Assembly: GCA_015067825.1 (NCBI GenBank)
Contig: SVLQ01000004.1
Location: 118,202 to 182,201 of the forward strand
Direction of reading: 5' to 3'
Source of the DNA: Oscillospiraceae bacterium
GTDB taxonomy: Bacteria > Bacillota > Clostridia > Oscillospirales > QAMX01
Length of the DNA stretch: 64,000 bases
Under the pieces are notes generated by a model. That model searched no databases. It was not told the DNA's origin and worked only from the letters and a program-made list of their open reading frames with translations. A program made the translations under genes and the position numbers. Below, one piece after another: positions 30,560 to 39,754 of this stretch. Every line of letters begins with the position of its first letter. The stretch's first letter is position 1.

Positions 30560-31600
30560 TCAAAGCGCGGCCGCAAAGCGGTCGAACAGCAGCTCTGCGC
30601 AGGTTTCGGGCGCGAACTGCACCGAGAAAGCGCGCAGCGCGGGATAAACGAGCCCTTCACAGGTGTGATCGTTGACGTTTTCGAACCAACTCTGTGCGCC
30701 GTCTGCGGCTGCGCTGACGACGTAGCCGTGGTTCTGCGACGAAATATAAACGCGGCCCGTCTCGGAAAACTTGACCGGCTGGTTTGCGCCGCGGTGCCCG
30801 TAGGGGAGCTTGGCGGTTTCGCCGCCGGCGGCAATGGCGAGCAGTTGGTGGCCGAGCCCGTAGGCAAAGATCGGCTTTTGGCCGAGCAGCGCGCCGAGCT
30901 CGGCGATCAAGGCGGTGTTCTCGGCCGGATCGCCGGGGCCGTCGGAGATCAGAATGCCGTCGGGCTGATCCGCGAGGATCGTTTCAGCCTTGGTATCGGC
31001 CGGATAGACCGTCACGCGGCAGCCGCGGGCGGTCAGCTCGTCGATCGCCGTGCGCACAGTGCCGCAGTGGAGCAGAGCGACGGACGCCTTTTGCTCGCCG
31101 TTGGCAACGTAAACCTTGGTCTCTTTGGGCGAGACGGCGGCTACGGCGTTTTGGATCTTATAGGCGCGCAAGGCATCCATATCGACCGTGGCCGGATCGG
31201 AGACGATCGCCGCGTTCATCGTGCCTTCGTCGCGCAGAATACGCGTGAGCTCACGCGTGTCGATACCGGAAACGCCGGGGATCCCGACTTCCTTTAAATA
31301 AGCGTCAAGCGTGCTTTCGGAACGGAAGTTGGAAGGCGTTTCGCAGTGTTCGTAGCAGACGTAGCCCACGGTCGCGGCAGCGCCTTTGCAGTCGGCGGGG
31401 ATCATGCCGTAGTTGCCGATCAGCGGGAAGGTCTGCAGGACGATCTGGCCGCTGTAGTTGGCATCGGTCAGCGTTTCAATGTAGCCGACGGCCGCAGTCG
31501 AAAAGACCAGTTCACCGATCGCATCGACGTCGGCACCGAAGCGTTCGCCGGAAAAAATCATACCGTTTTCCAGAACGATGGATACTTTTTTCTTCATCAT
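30560..31600 (-). CDS. carA: Carbamoyl-phosphate synthase small subunit with inactive-looking glutaminase site
   Basis: This 346-residue CarA has a normal N-terminal domain (VLENGMIFSGERFGA, GYIETLTDANYSGQI, GVSGIDTRELTRILR). The class I amidotransferase half keeps the fold markers SDGPGDP and LGHQLLAIAAG, but its active site is degenerate. The nucleophile Cys of FGICLGHQ is Gly (FAYGLGHQ, codon 30857-30859). The catalytic His of FHPE is Ala (FAPE, codon 30611-30613). The DFGxKxNI strand reads LHCGTVRTAI. Glutamine hydrolysis is therefore unlikely, and the synthase may use free ammonia. No frameshift or stop is present, so the gene is maintained. Start ATG at 31600, 61 bases after argF; a weak AAAG precedes it. 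Confidence 0.93.
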   Translation of the reverse strand: MMKKKVSIVLENGMIFSGERFGADVDAIGELVFSTAAVGYIETLTDANYSGQIVLQTFPLIGNYGMIPADCKGAAATVGYVCYEHCETPSNFRSESTLDAYLKEVGIPGVSGIDTRELTRILRDEGTMNAAIVSDPATVDMDALRAYKIQNAVAAVSPKETKVYVANGEQKASVALLHCGTVRTAIDELTARGCRVTVYPADTKAETILADQPDGILISDGPGDPAENTALIAELGALLGQKPIFAYGLGHQLLAIAAGGETAKLPYGHRGANQPVKFSETGRVYISSQNHGYVVSAAADGAQSWFENVNDHTCEGLVYPALRAFSVQFAPETCAELLFDRFAAAL

Positions 31601-31661
31601 GGCTTTAGTATGCGCGCACACCGAAAGTCCGGCGTGCGCGCAATTCCTTTCTCGTATTGAT

Positions 31662-32560
<899 letters not shown>

Positions 32561-32564
<4 letters not shown>

Positions 32565-33727
32565 TGTGCAATGACCTCCTTGATGATTTCAACGGCTTTT
32601 TTCAGCGCGTCCCATGTAATATTCAGCGGCGGCAGCAGGCGGACCTTGTTTTTTGCCGTCAGCACGAGCACACCGCGCTCCATGCAGCGTTTGGCGACTT
32701 CTGCCGGGGCAACTTCGGTCTCGATGCCGAGCATCAAGCCCTTGCCGAACACACCGACCACGCCGACTGCGCTCGTAAGCTCCTCACGCACGAACTGTCC
32801 CTTGGCTTCAACTTCGCTGAGCAGCTCGGGCGTCAGACGGGAGAGGATGTTGATCGCACCGGCCGCGCAGACCGGGTTGCCGCCGAAGGTCGAACCGTGC
32901 GTGCCGGCCGTGAGGACGGATTCGGTCTTTTCGCCGAACACGGTCGCGCCCAGCGGCAGACCGCCGGCAAGGCCCTTGGCCGTGCTGAAGATGTCGGGCT
33001 TGATGCCTTCGTAGTGCATGTAGGAGAACAGCTTGCCCGTACGGCCGTTGCCCGTCTGAACCTCGTCAATGAGGAGCAGGATATCGTTTTTGGCGCAGAT
33101 ATCGGCGATCGTGCGGACGTAATCCTCGCGCAGAACGTTGACGCCGCCTTCGCCCTGGATCGTTTCCAGCATGACCGCGCAGATCGACTTATCGGTGGTC
33201 AGAATGGCCAGATCAGCCGGTTCGTTGGCGGTGATGTGGAGGAAGCCTTCGGTGAAGGGGAAGAAGTGCTGGTGGAAAACGTCCTGGCCGGTGGCCGCGA
33301 GCGTGGTGACCGTGCGGCCGTGGAAGGAATTTTTGAGGGTGACGATTGTATTGCGGCCGTCGCCGTATTTATCGTGCGAGTACTTGCGCGCGGCCTTGAT
33401 CATGCATTCGTTGGCCTCGGCACCCGAGTTTCCGAAAAAGACCTTTTTCATGCCGGTACGGCTGCAAAGCATTTCGGCCAGACGGGCGCAGGGCTCAGTG
33501 TAGTAGAGGTTGGAGGTGTGCTGGATTGTCATCAGCTGCTGTGTGACCGCAGCGATCCACTGGCTGTCGGCAGCACCGAAGGTGTTGACGGCAATACCGG
33601 CGCCGAGGTCGATGTATTCTTTGCCGGTGTCATCGTAGAGGTATTCGCCGTTGCCGCGGACAAGTGCGATGTCGAAGCGACCGTAGGTGTTGGCGACAAA
33701 CTGTTTGTCGAGTTCTTTGATGTGCAT
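32561..33727 (-). CDS. argD: Acetylornithine aminotransferase
   Basis: This 388-residue class III PLP aminotransferase converts N-acetylglutamate semialdehyde to N-acetylornithine. Visible motifs include GNSGAEANECMIKAAR, SFHGRTVTTLAATGQ, LLIDEVQTGNGRTGKLF and the PLP lysine in DIFSTAKGLAGGLPLGA. It lies 24 bases after argB and overlaps argF at its end. Members of this family can also act on succinyl-diaminopimelate, which is notable because a DapF-like domain is encoded in the same operon. Confidence 0.97.
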
Positions 33728-33751
33728 ATGTGTTCTGTCCTTTCTCGCCGA

Positions 33752-34606
33752 TCAGACAAACATCGTGCCGATGCCTTCGTCGGTGAGGATTTCAATCAGG
33801 ATCGCGTGGGGGATCGTGCCGTCAATGATAAAGACCTTATTCACGCCGCGGCGGATCGCTTCGATGCAGCAGTCGACCTTGGGGATCATGCCGCCGGAGA
33901 TGATGCCTTCCTTCATCAGGAGGGGGGCTTCGCTGGCCTGAATGCGCGGGATCAACGTAGAGGGATCATCCTTGTCGCGCAGGATGCCGGTGATATCGGT
34001 CATCGAGATCAAGCTTTCCGCGCCGAGCATACCGGCAATGCGGGAGGCCGCGGTGTCGGCGTTGATGTTGTAAACGTTGCCTTCATCGTCGCAGCCGACG
34101 GTGGAGATGACGGGGATGTAGCCGTTGTCGAGGGCATCGAGGATCGGCTGCGTGTTGATCTCGGTGATCTCGCCGACGTAGCCGAGCTCGGGCTTGAGCA
34201 TTTTGGCCTTGATCATCTGGCCGTCGATACCGCAGAGGCCGAGCGCCTTGCCGCCTTGGGTACCGATGATATTGACAAGGGTTTTGTTGGTCTTGCCGGC
34301 CAGAACCATCTGCACGACTTCCGCCGTTTCCGCGTCGGTCACGCGCAGACCGTTGACAAATTTCGTTTCCTTGCCGATCTTTTTCAGCGTGTCCGAGATC
34401 TCCGGACCGCCGCCGTGCACCAAAACGACACGGATGCCGATCAGCGAGAGGAGGACGATGTCGCCCATGACCGATCGCTTGAGATCTTCGTTGAGCATCG
34501 CGTTGCCGCCGTATTTGACGACGACGATTTTATTGGCGTAGCGTTGAATATAGGGGAGCGCGCGGATCAGAACTTCGGCGCGCTGGGCTGTGGTGAGGTC
34601 GTGCAT
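33752..34606 (-). CDS. argB: Acetylglutamate kinase
   Basis: This 284-residue amino-acid kinase phosphorylates N-acetylglutamate. Motifs: KIVVVKYGGNAM, VVLVHGGGPEI, GKETKFVNGLRVTDAET and the late SGGMIPKVDCC. RVTD plus the N-terminal helix (TAQRAEVLIRALPYIQRYANK) is seen in arginine-inhibitable kinases, so feedback control by arginine is likely but not shown by sequence alone. It is 53 bases downstream of argJ in the same operon. Confidence 0.97.
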   Translation of the reverse strand: MHDLTTAQRAEVLIRALPYIQRYANKIVVVKYGGNAMLNEDLKRSVMGDIVLLSLIGIRVVLVHGGGPEISDTLKKIGKETKFVNGLRVTDAETAEVVQMVLAGKTNKTLVNIIGTQGGKALGLCGIDGQMIKAKMLKPELGYVGEITEINTQPILDALDNGYIPVISTVGCDDEGNVYNINADTAASRIAGMLGAESLISMTDITGILRDKDDPSTLIPRIQASEAPLLMKEGIISGGMIPKVDCCIEAIRRGVNKVFIIDGTIPHAILIEILTDEGIGTMFV

Positions 34607-34659
34607 GGTGAGATACCCTTCCTTTTTCGGTCGATATGTATTCTATGCTTGTACGGCGA

Positions 34660-35889
34660 TCAGGTGCGGTAGTCGCCGTTGATCTTGACGTAGTCGTAGG
34701 TGAGATCACAGCCCCAAGCAATCGCTTCGGCATCGCCGGAGTTGAGCGAAACGAGCATTCTGATCTCTTTTTCGAGAAGGATCTGCTTGGCGAACTCTTC
34801 GGAGAATTCGATACCTGCGCCGTCCTTGCAGACCGGGATCGTACCGGCAGCCGAGGCAAACGAGACGTCGATCTTGGTGATGTCGACGTCGGCACCCGAA
34901 TAACCGATCGCGCAGAGAATGCGGCCCCAGTTGGCATCGGCGCCGAACATCGCGGCCTTGACAAGCGACGAGCAGATGACCGACTTGGCGACGACGCGGG
35001 CGGTGTCCTTATCGGCGGCACCGGTCACTTCGCATTGCAGAAGCTTGGTTGCGCCTTCGCCGTCAGCGGCGATCATGCGGCAGAGATAGGTGGTGACGGC
35101 GGCGAGCGCCTCGCAGAAGGCCTTGTAGTCCGCGCTTTCCGCGTCGGTGATCGTTTCGTTGCCGGCCATACCGTTACAAAGCACGGAGACCATGTCGTTG
35201 GTCGAGGTGTCGCCGTCGACGCTGACCATGTTGAACGAATCTTTGATGTCGGCCGAAAGTGCGGCCTGTAGAAGGGCGGGGGCGATTGCGACGTCGGAAG
35301 TGACGAACACAAGCATCGTCGCCATGTTGGGGTGGATCATACCCGAACCCTTGGCGATACCGCCGATGCGGCAGGTCTTGCCGCCGACGGTGAATTCAAA
35401 CGCGATCTCTTTCTTGACGGTGTCGGTGGTCATGATTGCTTCGGCAGCGGCGTTGCTGCCTTCGTCGCCGGCGCACAGCGCCTTGGCGAGTTCCGGAACG
35501 CCGGCGGCGATCGGCTCGAGCGGGAGCGGCTGGCCGATCACGCCGGTGGAGGCGATGATGCAGTCTTCCACGGTGAGGCCGAGTTCGCTTTGGGCGGCAA
35601 CCATCGCGCACATCTTCTCGGCGACCTCAACGCCGTCGGCGTTGCAGGTGTTGGCGTTGCCGCTGTTGCAGAGCACGGCACGGGCATAACCGTCGGCGAC
35701 GTGTGCCTTCGTGACGTAGATCGGTGCACCTTTGACGAGGTTTTTGGTGTAGACGCAGGCAGCTGCGGCCTGCACGTCGCTCAAAATGAGCGCGAGATCT
35801 TTCTTGGTCTTATTCTTGCGGATGCCGCAGTGCACGCCCGCGGCCGAAAAACCATGTGCGGCGGTAACACCGCCGGAAATTGCTTTCAT
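34660..35889 (-). CDS. argJ: Glutamate N-acetyltransferase / ornithine acetyltransferase
   Basis: This 409-residue ArgJ recycles the acetyl group from N-acetylornithine to glutamate, and may also use acetyl-CoA. The precursor cleaves itself between Ala and Thr in KGSGMIHPNMATML, with Thr becoming the nucleophile. The N-terminal part GGVTAAHGFSAAGVHCGIRK is also typical. With ArgJ the cyclic route is used, so no argE deacetylase is needed. It lies 64 bases after argC. Confidence 0.97.
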   Translation of the reverse strand: MKAISGGVTAAHGFSAAGVHCGIRKNKTKKDLALILSDVQAAAACVYTKNLVKGAPIYVTKAHVADGYARAVLCNSGNANTCNADGVEVAEKMCAMVAAQSELGLTVEDCIIASTGVIGQPLPLEPIAAGVPELAKALCAGDEGSNAAAEAIMTTDTVKKEIAFEFTVGGKTCRIGGIAKGSGMIHPNMATMLVFVTSDVAIAPALLQAALSADIKDSFNMVSVDGDTSTNDMVSVLCNGMAGNETITDAESADYKAFCEALAAVTTYLCRMIAADGEGATKLLQCEVTGAADKDTARVVAKSVICSSLVKAAMFGADANWGRILCAIGYSGADVDITKIDVSFASAAGTIPVCKDGAGIEFSEEFAKQILLEKEIRMLVSLNSGDAEAIAWGCDLTYDYVKINGDYRT

Positions 35890-35953
35890 TGTTTTATCCT
35901 CACTTATTCTGTATCAATCGGTTTTCTTTTGTTTATGCTGTAATATATGCATC

Positions 35954-36898
35954 TCAAAGCGCGAGGCCGGTCGTTTCGTCCAAACCGAGCGCGATGTTCA
36001 TGCACTGAATGGCTGCGCCGGAAGCGCCCTTGCCGAGGTTATCAAAGCGCGAGATCAAAAGCGGGCGTTCGTCGTTGCCGGTGACGATGATCTGCATGGT
36101 GTCGAGTCCGGAAAGAGCGTTTGCGCCGACGAAGCCGCCGAGAGCGTCGATCTCTTCGGCCGTTGCGACCGAGACCATTTTACTGCCGGCGTAGAACTCG
36201 GTGAAGTAAGCACGCAGCTCCGCGACCGTCAGCTTCTTGGCGAGCAGACGGGACGTGAGCGGGATCGAGACCGCCATGCCGGAGTAGAAGTCGGCGACGA
36301 TGGGGGAGAACAGCGGCTGATCGGTCAGACCGCAAACGGCCTGCATTTCCGGCAGGTGCTTATGCGCCTGGGCAATGCCGTACTGCCGCGGCGAATCGTA
36401 TTCGGCCGGACGGTCGGCGTCGCCGTACGCGGCGATCATCGATTTGCCGCCACCACTGTAACCGGTCACGCTGTGGCAGACGAACGGATAGCTGCCGTCG
36501 GCGATCCCGCCGGCAACCAGCGGATATACCAAAGAGACGAAGCCGCTCGCATGACAACCCGGAACGGCGATCTTGCCGCCGGCGGCAATGCGCGCGCGGT
36601 GCGCCGCCGAGAGCTCGGGGAACCCATAGCCCCACGCCGGATTCGTGCGGTGCGCGGTCGAGGCGTCGATCACGGTCGTTGCGGGATTGGTGATCTCCGC
36701 GGCGATCTCCTTCGAGGCCGCATCGGGCAGGCAAAGAAAAACGATGTCGGCGCTGTTGGCGATCTCTCGTCGCGCCGCCAGATTCTTGCGGTCAGCCTCC
36801 GGCAGCGAGACCAGAACGATGTCGTTTCGCTGGCCGAGCCGGTCCGAGATCCGAAGCCCTGTCGTACCCTGATTGCCGTCGATAAATACGCGTGTCAT
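35954..36898 (-). CDS. argC: N-acetyl-gamma-glutamyl-phosphate reductase, short type
   Basis: This 314-residue NADPH-dependent reductase converts N-acetylglutamyl phosphate to the semialdehyde. RVFIDGNQGTTGLRISDRL forms the dinucleotide-binding start and the active-site Cys is in VPGCHASGF. The IDGxxGTTGL start and ~310-residue length indicate the short ArgC class rather than the common ~345-residue class. ATG at 36898 is chosen because the conserved strand begins there; an open frame upstream runs into the promoter. It is the first gene of the operon. Confidence 0.96.
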   Translation of the reverse strand: MTRVFIDGNQGTTGLRISDRLGQRNDIVLVSLPEADRKNLAARREIANSADIVFLCLPDAASKEIAAEITNPATTVIDASTAHRTNPAWGYGFPELSAAHRARIAAGGKIAVPGCHASGFVSLVYPLVAGGIADGSYPFVCHSVTGYSGGGKSMIAAYGDADRPAEYDSPRQYGIAQAHKHLPEMQAVCGLTDQPLFSPIVADFYSGMAVSIPLTSRLLAKKLTVAELRAYFTEFYAGSKMVSVATAEEIDALGGFVGANALSGLDTMQIIVTGNDERPLLISRFDNLGKGASGAAIQCMNIALGLDETTGLAL

Positions 36899-36975
36899 GC
36901 TGTTAGCCGTCCTTTTTCGGTGAATTTCCGTGGCCCGGATCCTGCGAAAAGGCAATGATTTCCGAGCATGAAGAT

Positions 36976-37004
36976 ATTATACACGCTTTCCCCGAAAAAT
37001 GCAA
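36976..37004 (-). promoter_or_regulatory. Promoter of the arginine operon
   Basis: On the minus strand TTGCAT (36999-37004), 17-bp spacer and TATAAT (36976-36981). The -35 touches the first ARG-box-like operator, fitting repression by ArgR. Confidence 0.82.
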
Positions 37005-37037
37005 GCATAAAAATTCATCTATATGCATATTTATCCA
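37004..37037. promoter_or_regulatory. Two tandem ARG-box-like operators
   Basis: AGCATAAAAATTCA (37004-37017) and TGCATATTTATCCA (37024-37037) each match the TGAATWWWWATTCA ARG-box core at 12 of 14 positions. Their centres are 20 bp apart, close to the paired spacing known for ArgR/AhrC hexamer sites. They sit at the -35 of the arginine promoter. The argR gene itself is not in the window. The remainder of the 36899-37241 intergenic stretch is AT-rich with no gene. Confidence 0.75.
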
Positions 37038-37132
37038 AAAGGACGAAAATTTTCGGTTTCTCGCGGTCGGATTGGGCATTTCGCATAGCCCTGTCAAAAC
37101 GCGCCGAAAAAGAAGAATATTTTTTATAGAAG

Positions 37133-37161
37133 TTTACAAGCGGGAACGCATGTGGTATAAT
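37133..37161 (+). promoter_or_regulatory. Promoter for the MFS transporter
   Basis: TTTACA (37133-37138), 17-bp spacer, TATAAT (37156-37161) with extended TGG before the -10. Confidence 0.85.
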
Positions 37162-37241
37162 ACATCCTGACCGCAAAAACCGGAACGCATAGACTTGCGT
37201 TTTGATTTTGGGTGGTCAAAGCATGAAAATGGGTGAATACT

Positions 37242-38465
37242 ATGCAAGAAAAACTTTGGAATAAGAATTTTACGCTGATTATTTTCGGGACAATCATCTC
37301 AATGCTCGGCAATTCCATCTCCGGTTTTGCCATTGCGCTGCTCGTGCTCGATAACACTGCCTCAACCTTTCTCTATGCGCTCTTTATGGTCATCTACAAC
37401 GCACCCAAGCTCATCGTTCCGATCTTTGCCGGGCCGTATCTCGACCGCTATTCCCGCCGGAAAATGATCTATCTGCTCGACTATCTGTCGGCGGCGTTGT
37501 ACCTGATGATCTTTTTCCTGCTCAAGTTTTGGGGATTTCACTTCTGGCTGTTTTTGGGGCTTGCCTTCCTGATCGGATCGATCGACAGCGTTTACCGCAT
37601 CGCCTACGACAGCCTGTTCCCGACGCTCATTTCCGAAAAGAACTACCGCCGCGCCTATTCGATCTCCAGCATCATCGAACCGCTTTCGACGGTCATGATC
37701 CCGGTTGCAGCCTTTGCCTACGAAAAGATCGGTCTGGAGCTGATGTTCCTCGCCAACGCCGTGACCTTTTTTTGTGCCGCATCCTTTGAGGTTTTTATCA
37801 AGGCAGAAGAAAACTACACGAAAAATCAGTTTGCCCAAGGGTTTGCCGCCTTCAAGCAAACGCTCAAAGAAGGTATTTCGTATCTCAAAAACGAAAAGGG
37901 TCTGCTTTTCATTACGGCGTTTTTCTGTGTCAACGCGTTCGCCTATTCGGGTATCGGCGTGGTATTGCTGCCGTACTTCAAGTCTCTCGGCGATAACGGC
38001 GTTCTGCTCTACACGCTCGTCATGGGCTGTGGTGTCGTCGGCCGTCTGATGGGCGGCGTGATGCACTATCTGGTCGTTTTTGCCAAGGAAAAGAAGTTCC
38101 TGATCGCTATGAGCGTCTACGTTTCGCTCACGCTTCTCGACAGCACCTATCTTTATACGCCTGTTTTCTGGATGTGCATCAGCTCGTTCATCGTCGGCGT
38201 GATCTCCGTCACCTCGTACAACATCCGTCTGACATCGACCCAAAGCTACGTTCCCGATACCTGCCGCGCCCGTTTCAACAGTACCTTCCTGCTTCTGTGC
38301 AACGTGGGCAATATCGCCGGCCAGCTCTCAGCCGGCGTCGTCGCCGATCTGATTCCCATGCGTGCGGTCGTCACGATCTACGCCCTTGCAAATCTTGTCG
38401 GCGCGCTGACAATCATGTTGCCCAACCGCAAAAAAATTGCGCCGATCTACAACCGCGAGGTGTGA
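37242..38465 (+). CDS. MFS transporter
   Basis: This 407-residue protein has about 12 hydrophobic segments and the major-facilitator A-type loop (AGPYLDRYSRRKMIYLLDYL between segments 2 and 3). It resembles the drug or metabolite exporters of the family; the substrate is not predictable. ATG at 37242 is preferred over a GTG three codons earlier because the usual short N-terminus then precedes the first helix; a GGGTGA lies just upstream. It is transcribed divergently from the arginine operon and shares its ~340-base intergenic region, so arginine-linked export is possible but unproven. Confidence 0.88.
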   Translation: MQEKLWNKNFTLIIFGTIISMLGNSISGFAIALLVLDNTASTFLYALFMVIYNAPKLIVPIFAGPYLDRYSRRKMIYLLDYLSAALYLMIFFLLKFWGFHFWLFLGLAFLIGSIDSVYRIAYDSLFPTLISEKNYRRAYSISSIIEPLSTVMIPVAAFAYEKIGLELMFLANAVTFFCAASFEVFIKAEENYTKNQFAQGFAAFKQTLKEGISYLKNEKGLLFITAFFCVNAFAYSGIGVVLLPYFKSLGDNGVLLYTLVMGCGVVGRLMGGVMHYLVVFAKEKKFLIAMSVYVSLTLLDSTYLYTPVFWMCISSFIVGVISVTSYNIRLTSTQSYVPDTCRARFNSTFLLLCNVGNIAGQLSAGVVADLIPMRAVVTIYALANLVGALTIMLPNRKKIAPIYNREV

Positions 38466-38521
38466 TCGCGGCGAATTTACAAAATATTTATCTTTCCAAA
38501 CGGTCTTTTCGGAAAAATCAC

Positions 38522-38550
38522 TTGCAATCTTTTGACGGCTTGTGTATAAT
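38522..38550 (+). promoter_or_regulatory. Promoter for yajC
   Basis: TTGCAA (38522-38527), 17-bp spacer, TATAAT (38545-38550). Confidence 0.8.
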
Positions 38551-38582
38551 TAAGAGTATAGATTACAATGGAGGAATTTGAT

Positions 38583-38945
38583 ATGCTGAATTTAGGTTAT
38601 GTTCTCGCGGAAGCTGCGGCTACGGCTGCTGCTGCTGCGACCAATTCTTCGGGCGCCAACGGCGGCGGTGCGGGCGGCAACAGCTGGATCTCCACGCTGA
38701 TTCTCGTCGTTGTGATGGTCGCTGTTTTCTACTTCCTGATCATCCGTCCGCAGAAAAAGCGCGATAAACAGGCCAAAGATATGCGCGAAGCCATCAAAGT
38801 CGGCGACGAAATCGTCACCATCGGCGGCATCTGCGGCAAGGTCACCAACGTCAAGGACGAAACGATCACGATCGTCTCTGCCGAAAGCAAAATGACCTTC
38901 CTGAAAACTGCCGTTGCTTCCGTCACCTCGCCGGACAACGAATAA
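38583..38945 (+). CDS. yajC: Preprotein translocase accessory subunit YajC
   Basis: This 120-residue protein has an Ala/Gly-rich N-terminus, one membrane segment (ISTLILVVVMVAVFYFLIIRPQKKR) and the cytoplasmic YajC domain (MREAIKVGDEIVTIGGICGKV). FYFLIIRPQKKR is the family signature. It associates with SecDF/YidC in the membrane. ATG at 38583 follows GGAGGA; an ATG at 38568 overlaps the ribosome site and is rejected. The order yajC, small membrane protein, SCIFF, maturase is a known clostridial arrangement. Confidence 0.95.
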   Translation: MLNLGYVLAEAAATAAAAATNSSGANGGGAGGNSWISTLILVVVMVAVFYFLIIRPQKKRDKQAKDMREAIKVGDEIVTIGGICGKVTNVKDETITIVSAESKMTFLKTAVASVTSPDNE

Positions 38946-39015
38946 GGTTTCGTTCTGATCGGGTTTGTTCTGTTCCGCAGCGCCTTTGCATAGAGTTTCT
39001 GTGGGGGTGTTGCCT

Positions 39016-39405
39016 GTGGAACAAAACAGAAAGCTTGATCGATTGTTTTCCCGTGCGAAGCTGCTCGCCGTGGCTGCGGTATTGGGCGCGCTTGCGGTGC
39101 TGCTTTTACTGTTTGTCGCCGCGCTCGTTGCGGTCAAAACGGGAAATTTCACAAAGCTCGGCAGTGTCGGTGTTTATGTATCCGCGCTGCTGGGCGGGAT
39201 CGCTGCCGGTTTGTTTGCCGCCAAGCGATCCGGAAAAAACGGCCTCATCATCGGAGCTGCGGCGGCACTTGTTACCGCGCTTTTGATGTGGCTGGCGGCT
39301 CTGATTCCGGGGAATGTCTCCGGCGCGGTTCCGCTGTCGGCGGTCATTTGCGTGGCCGGCGGTGCGGGCGGCGGCTTGATCGGAGTCCATCTCACGTATC
39401 GTTAG
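39016..39405 (+). CDS. TIGR04086-type small membrane protein
   Basis: This 129-residue protein has four hydrophobic segments (LLAVAAVLGALAVLLLLF, then VGVYVSALLGGIAAGLFAA, LIIGAAAALVTALLMWLAALI, and AVICVAGGAGGGLIGV). Its length and place between yajC and the SCIFF gene match the TIGR04086 family. GTG at 39016 follows GGGGGTG by 7 bases; an upstream ATG is less consistent with the family. Function is unknown. It is likely co-transcribed with scfA. Confidence 0.8.
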   Translation: MEQNRKLDRLFSRAKLLAVAAVLGALAVLLLLFVAALVAVKTGNFTKLGSVGVYVSALLGGIAAGLFAAKRSGKNGLIIGAAAALVTALLMWLAALIPGNVSGAVPLSAVICVAGGAGGGLIGVHLTYR

Positions 39406-39464
39406 TTTCTGCGGCTTTGCCGCCGGAATAAAAACCGAAATCTACAGAAAGAGGAAATACAACT

Positions 39465-39611
39465 ATGAAACACATCCAGACGCTGAATTCGAAGAACCTC
39501 CGCAAGAGTGCTGCCAAGGGCGGCTGCGGCGAATGCCAGACCTCCTGCCAGTCCGCTTGCAAGACCTCCTGCACCGTCGCCAACCAGAAGTGCGAAAACA
39601 GCGATAAGTAA
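39465..39611 (+). CDS. scfA: SCIFF precursor peptide (six-cysteine RiPP)
   Basis: This 48-residue peptide has exactly six Cys at positions 21, 24, 28, 32, 36 and 43, alternating with Ser/Thr residues, after a short leader starting MKHIQTLNSKNLRKSA. This is the pattern of the SCIFF ('six cysteines in forty-five') peptides of Clostridia, which the neighbouring radical-SAM enzyme modifies by Cys-to-Thr thioether bonds. AGAGGAAA lies 9 bases before the ATG. The biological role of SCIFF is not settled. It is too short to be caught by many gene callers but is very clear from sequence and context. Confidence 0.96.
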   Translation: MKHIQTLNSKNLRKSAAKGGCGECQTSCQSACKTSCTVANQKCENSDK

Positions 39612-39621
39612 GTTTTACCAA

Positions 39622-39655
39622 GCAGAGCCGTACAGTCTGATCTGTACGGCTCTGC
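39622..39655 (+). other. Long hairpin between scfA and scfB
   Basis: GCAGAGCCGTACAG / CTGTACGGCTCTGC is a perfect 14-bp stem with a 6-base loop and no T-run after it. It most likely protects the scfA message end or reduces read-through, giving more peptide than maturase. Confidence 0.8.
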
Positions 39656-39754
39656 CGCCAAACAAAGAGACCAAGCCAAACCGCGGAATGGGAAAATTTC
39701 GCGGTCATTTCCGCGTTTGCGGAAAAGTACACGAGACATGGGGATTTGTGACCA

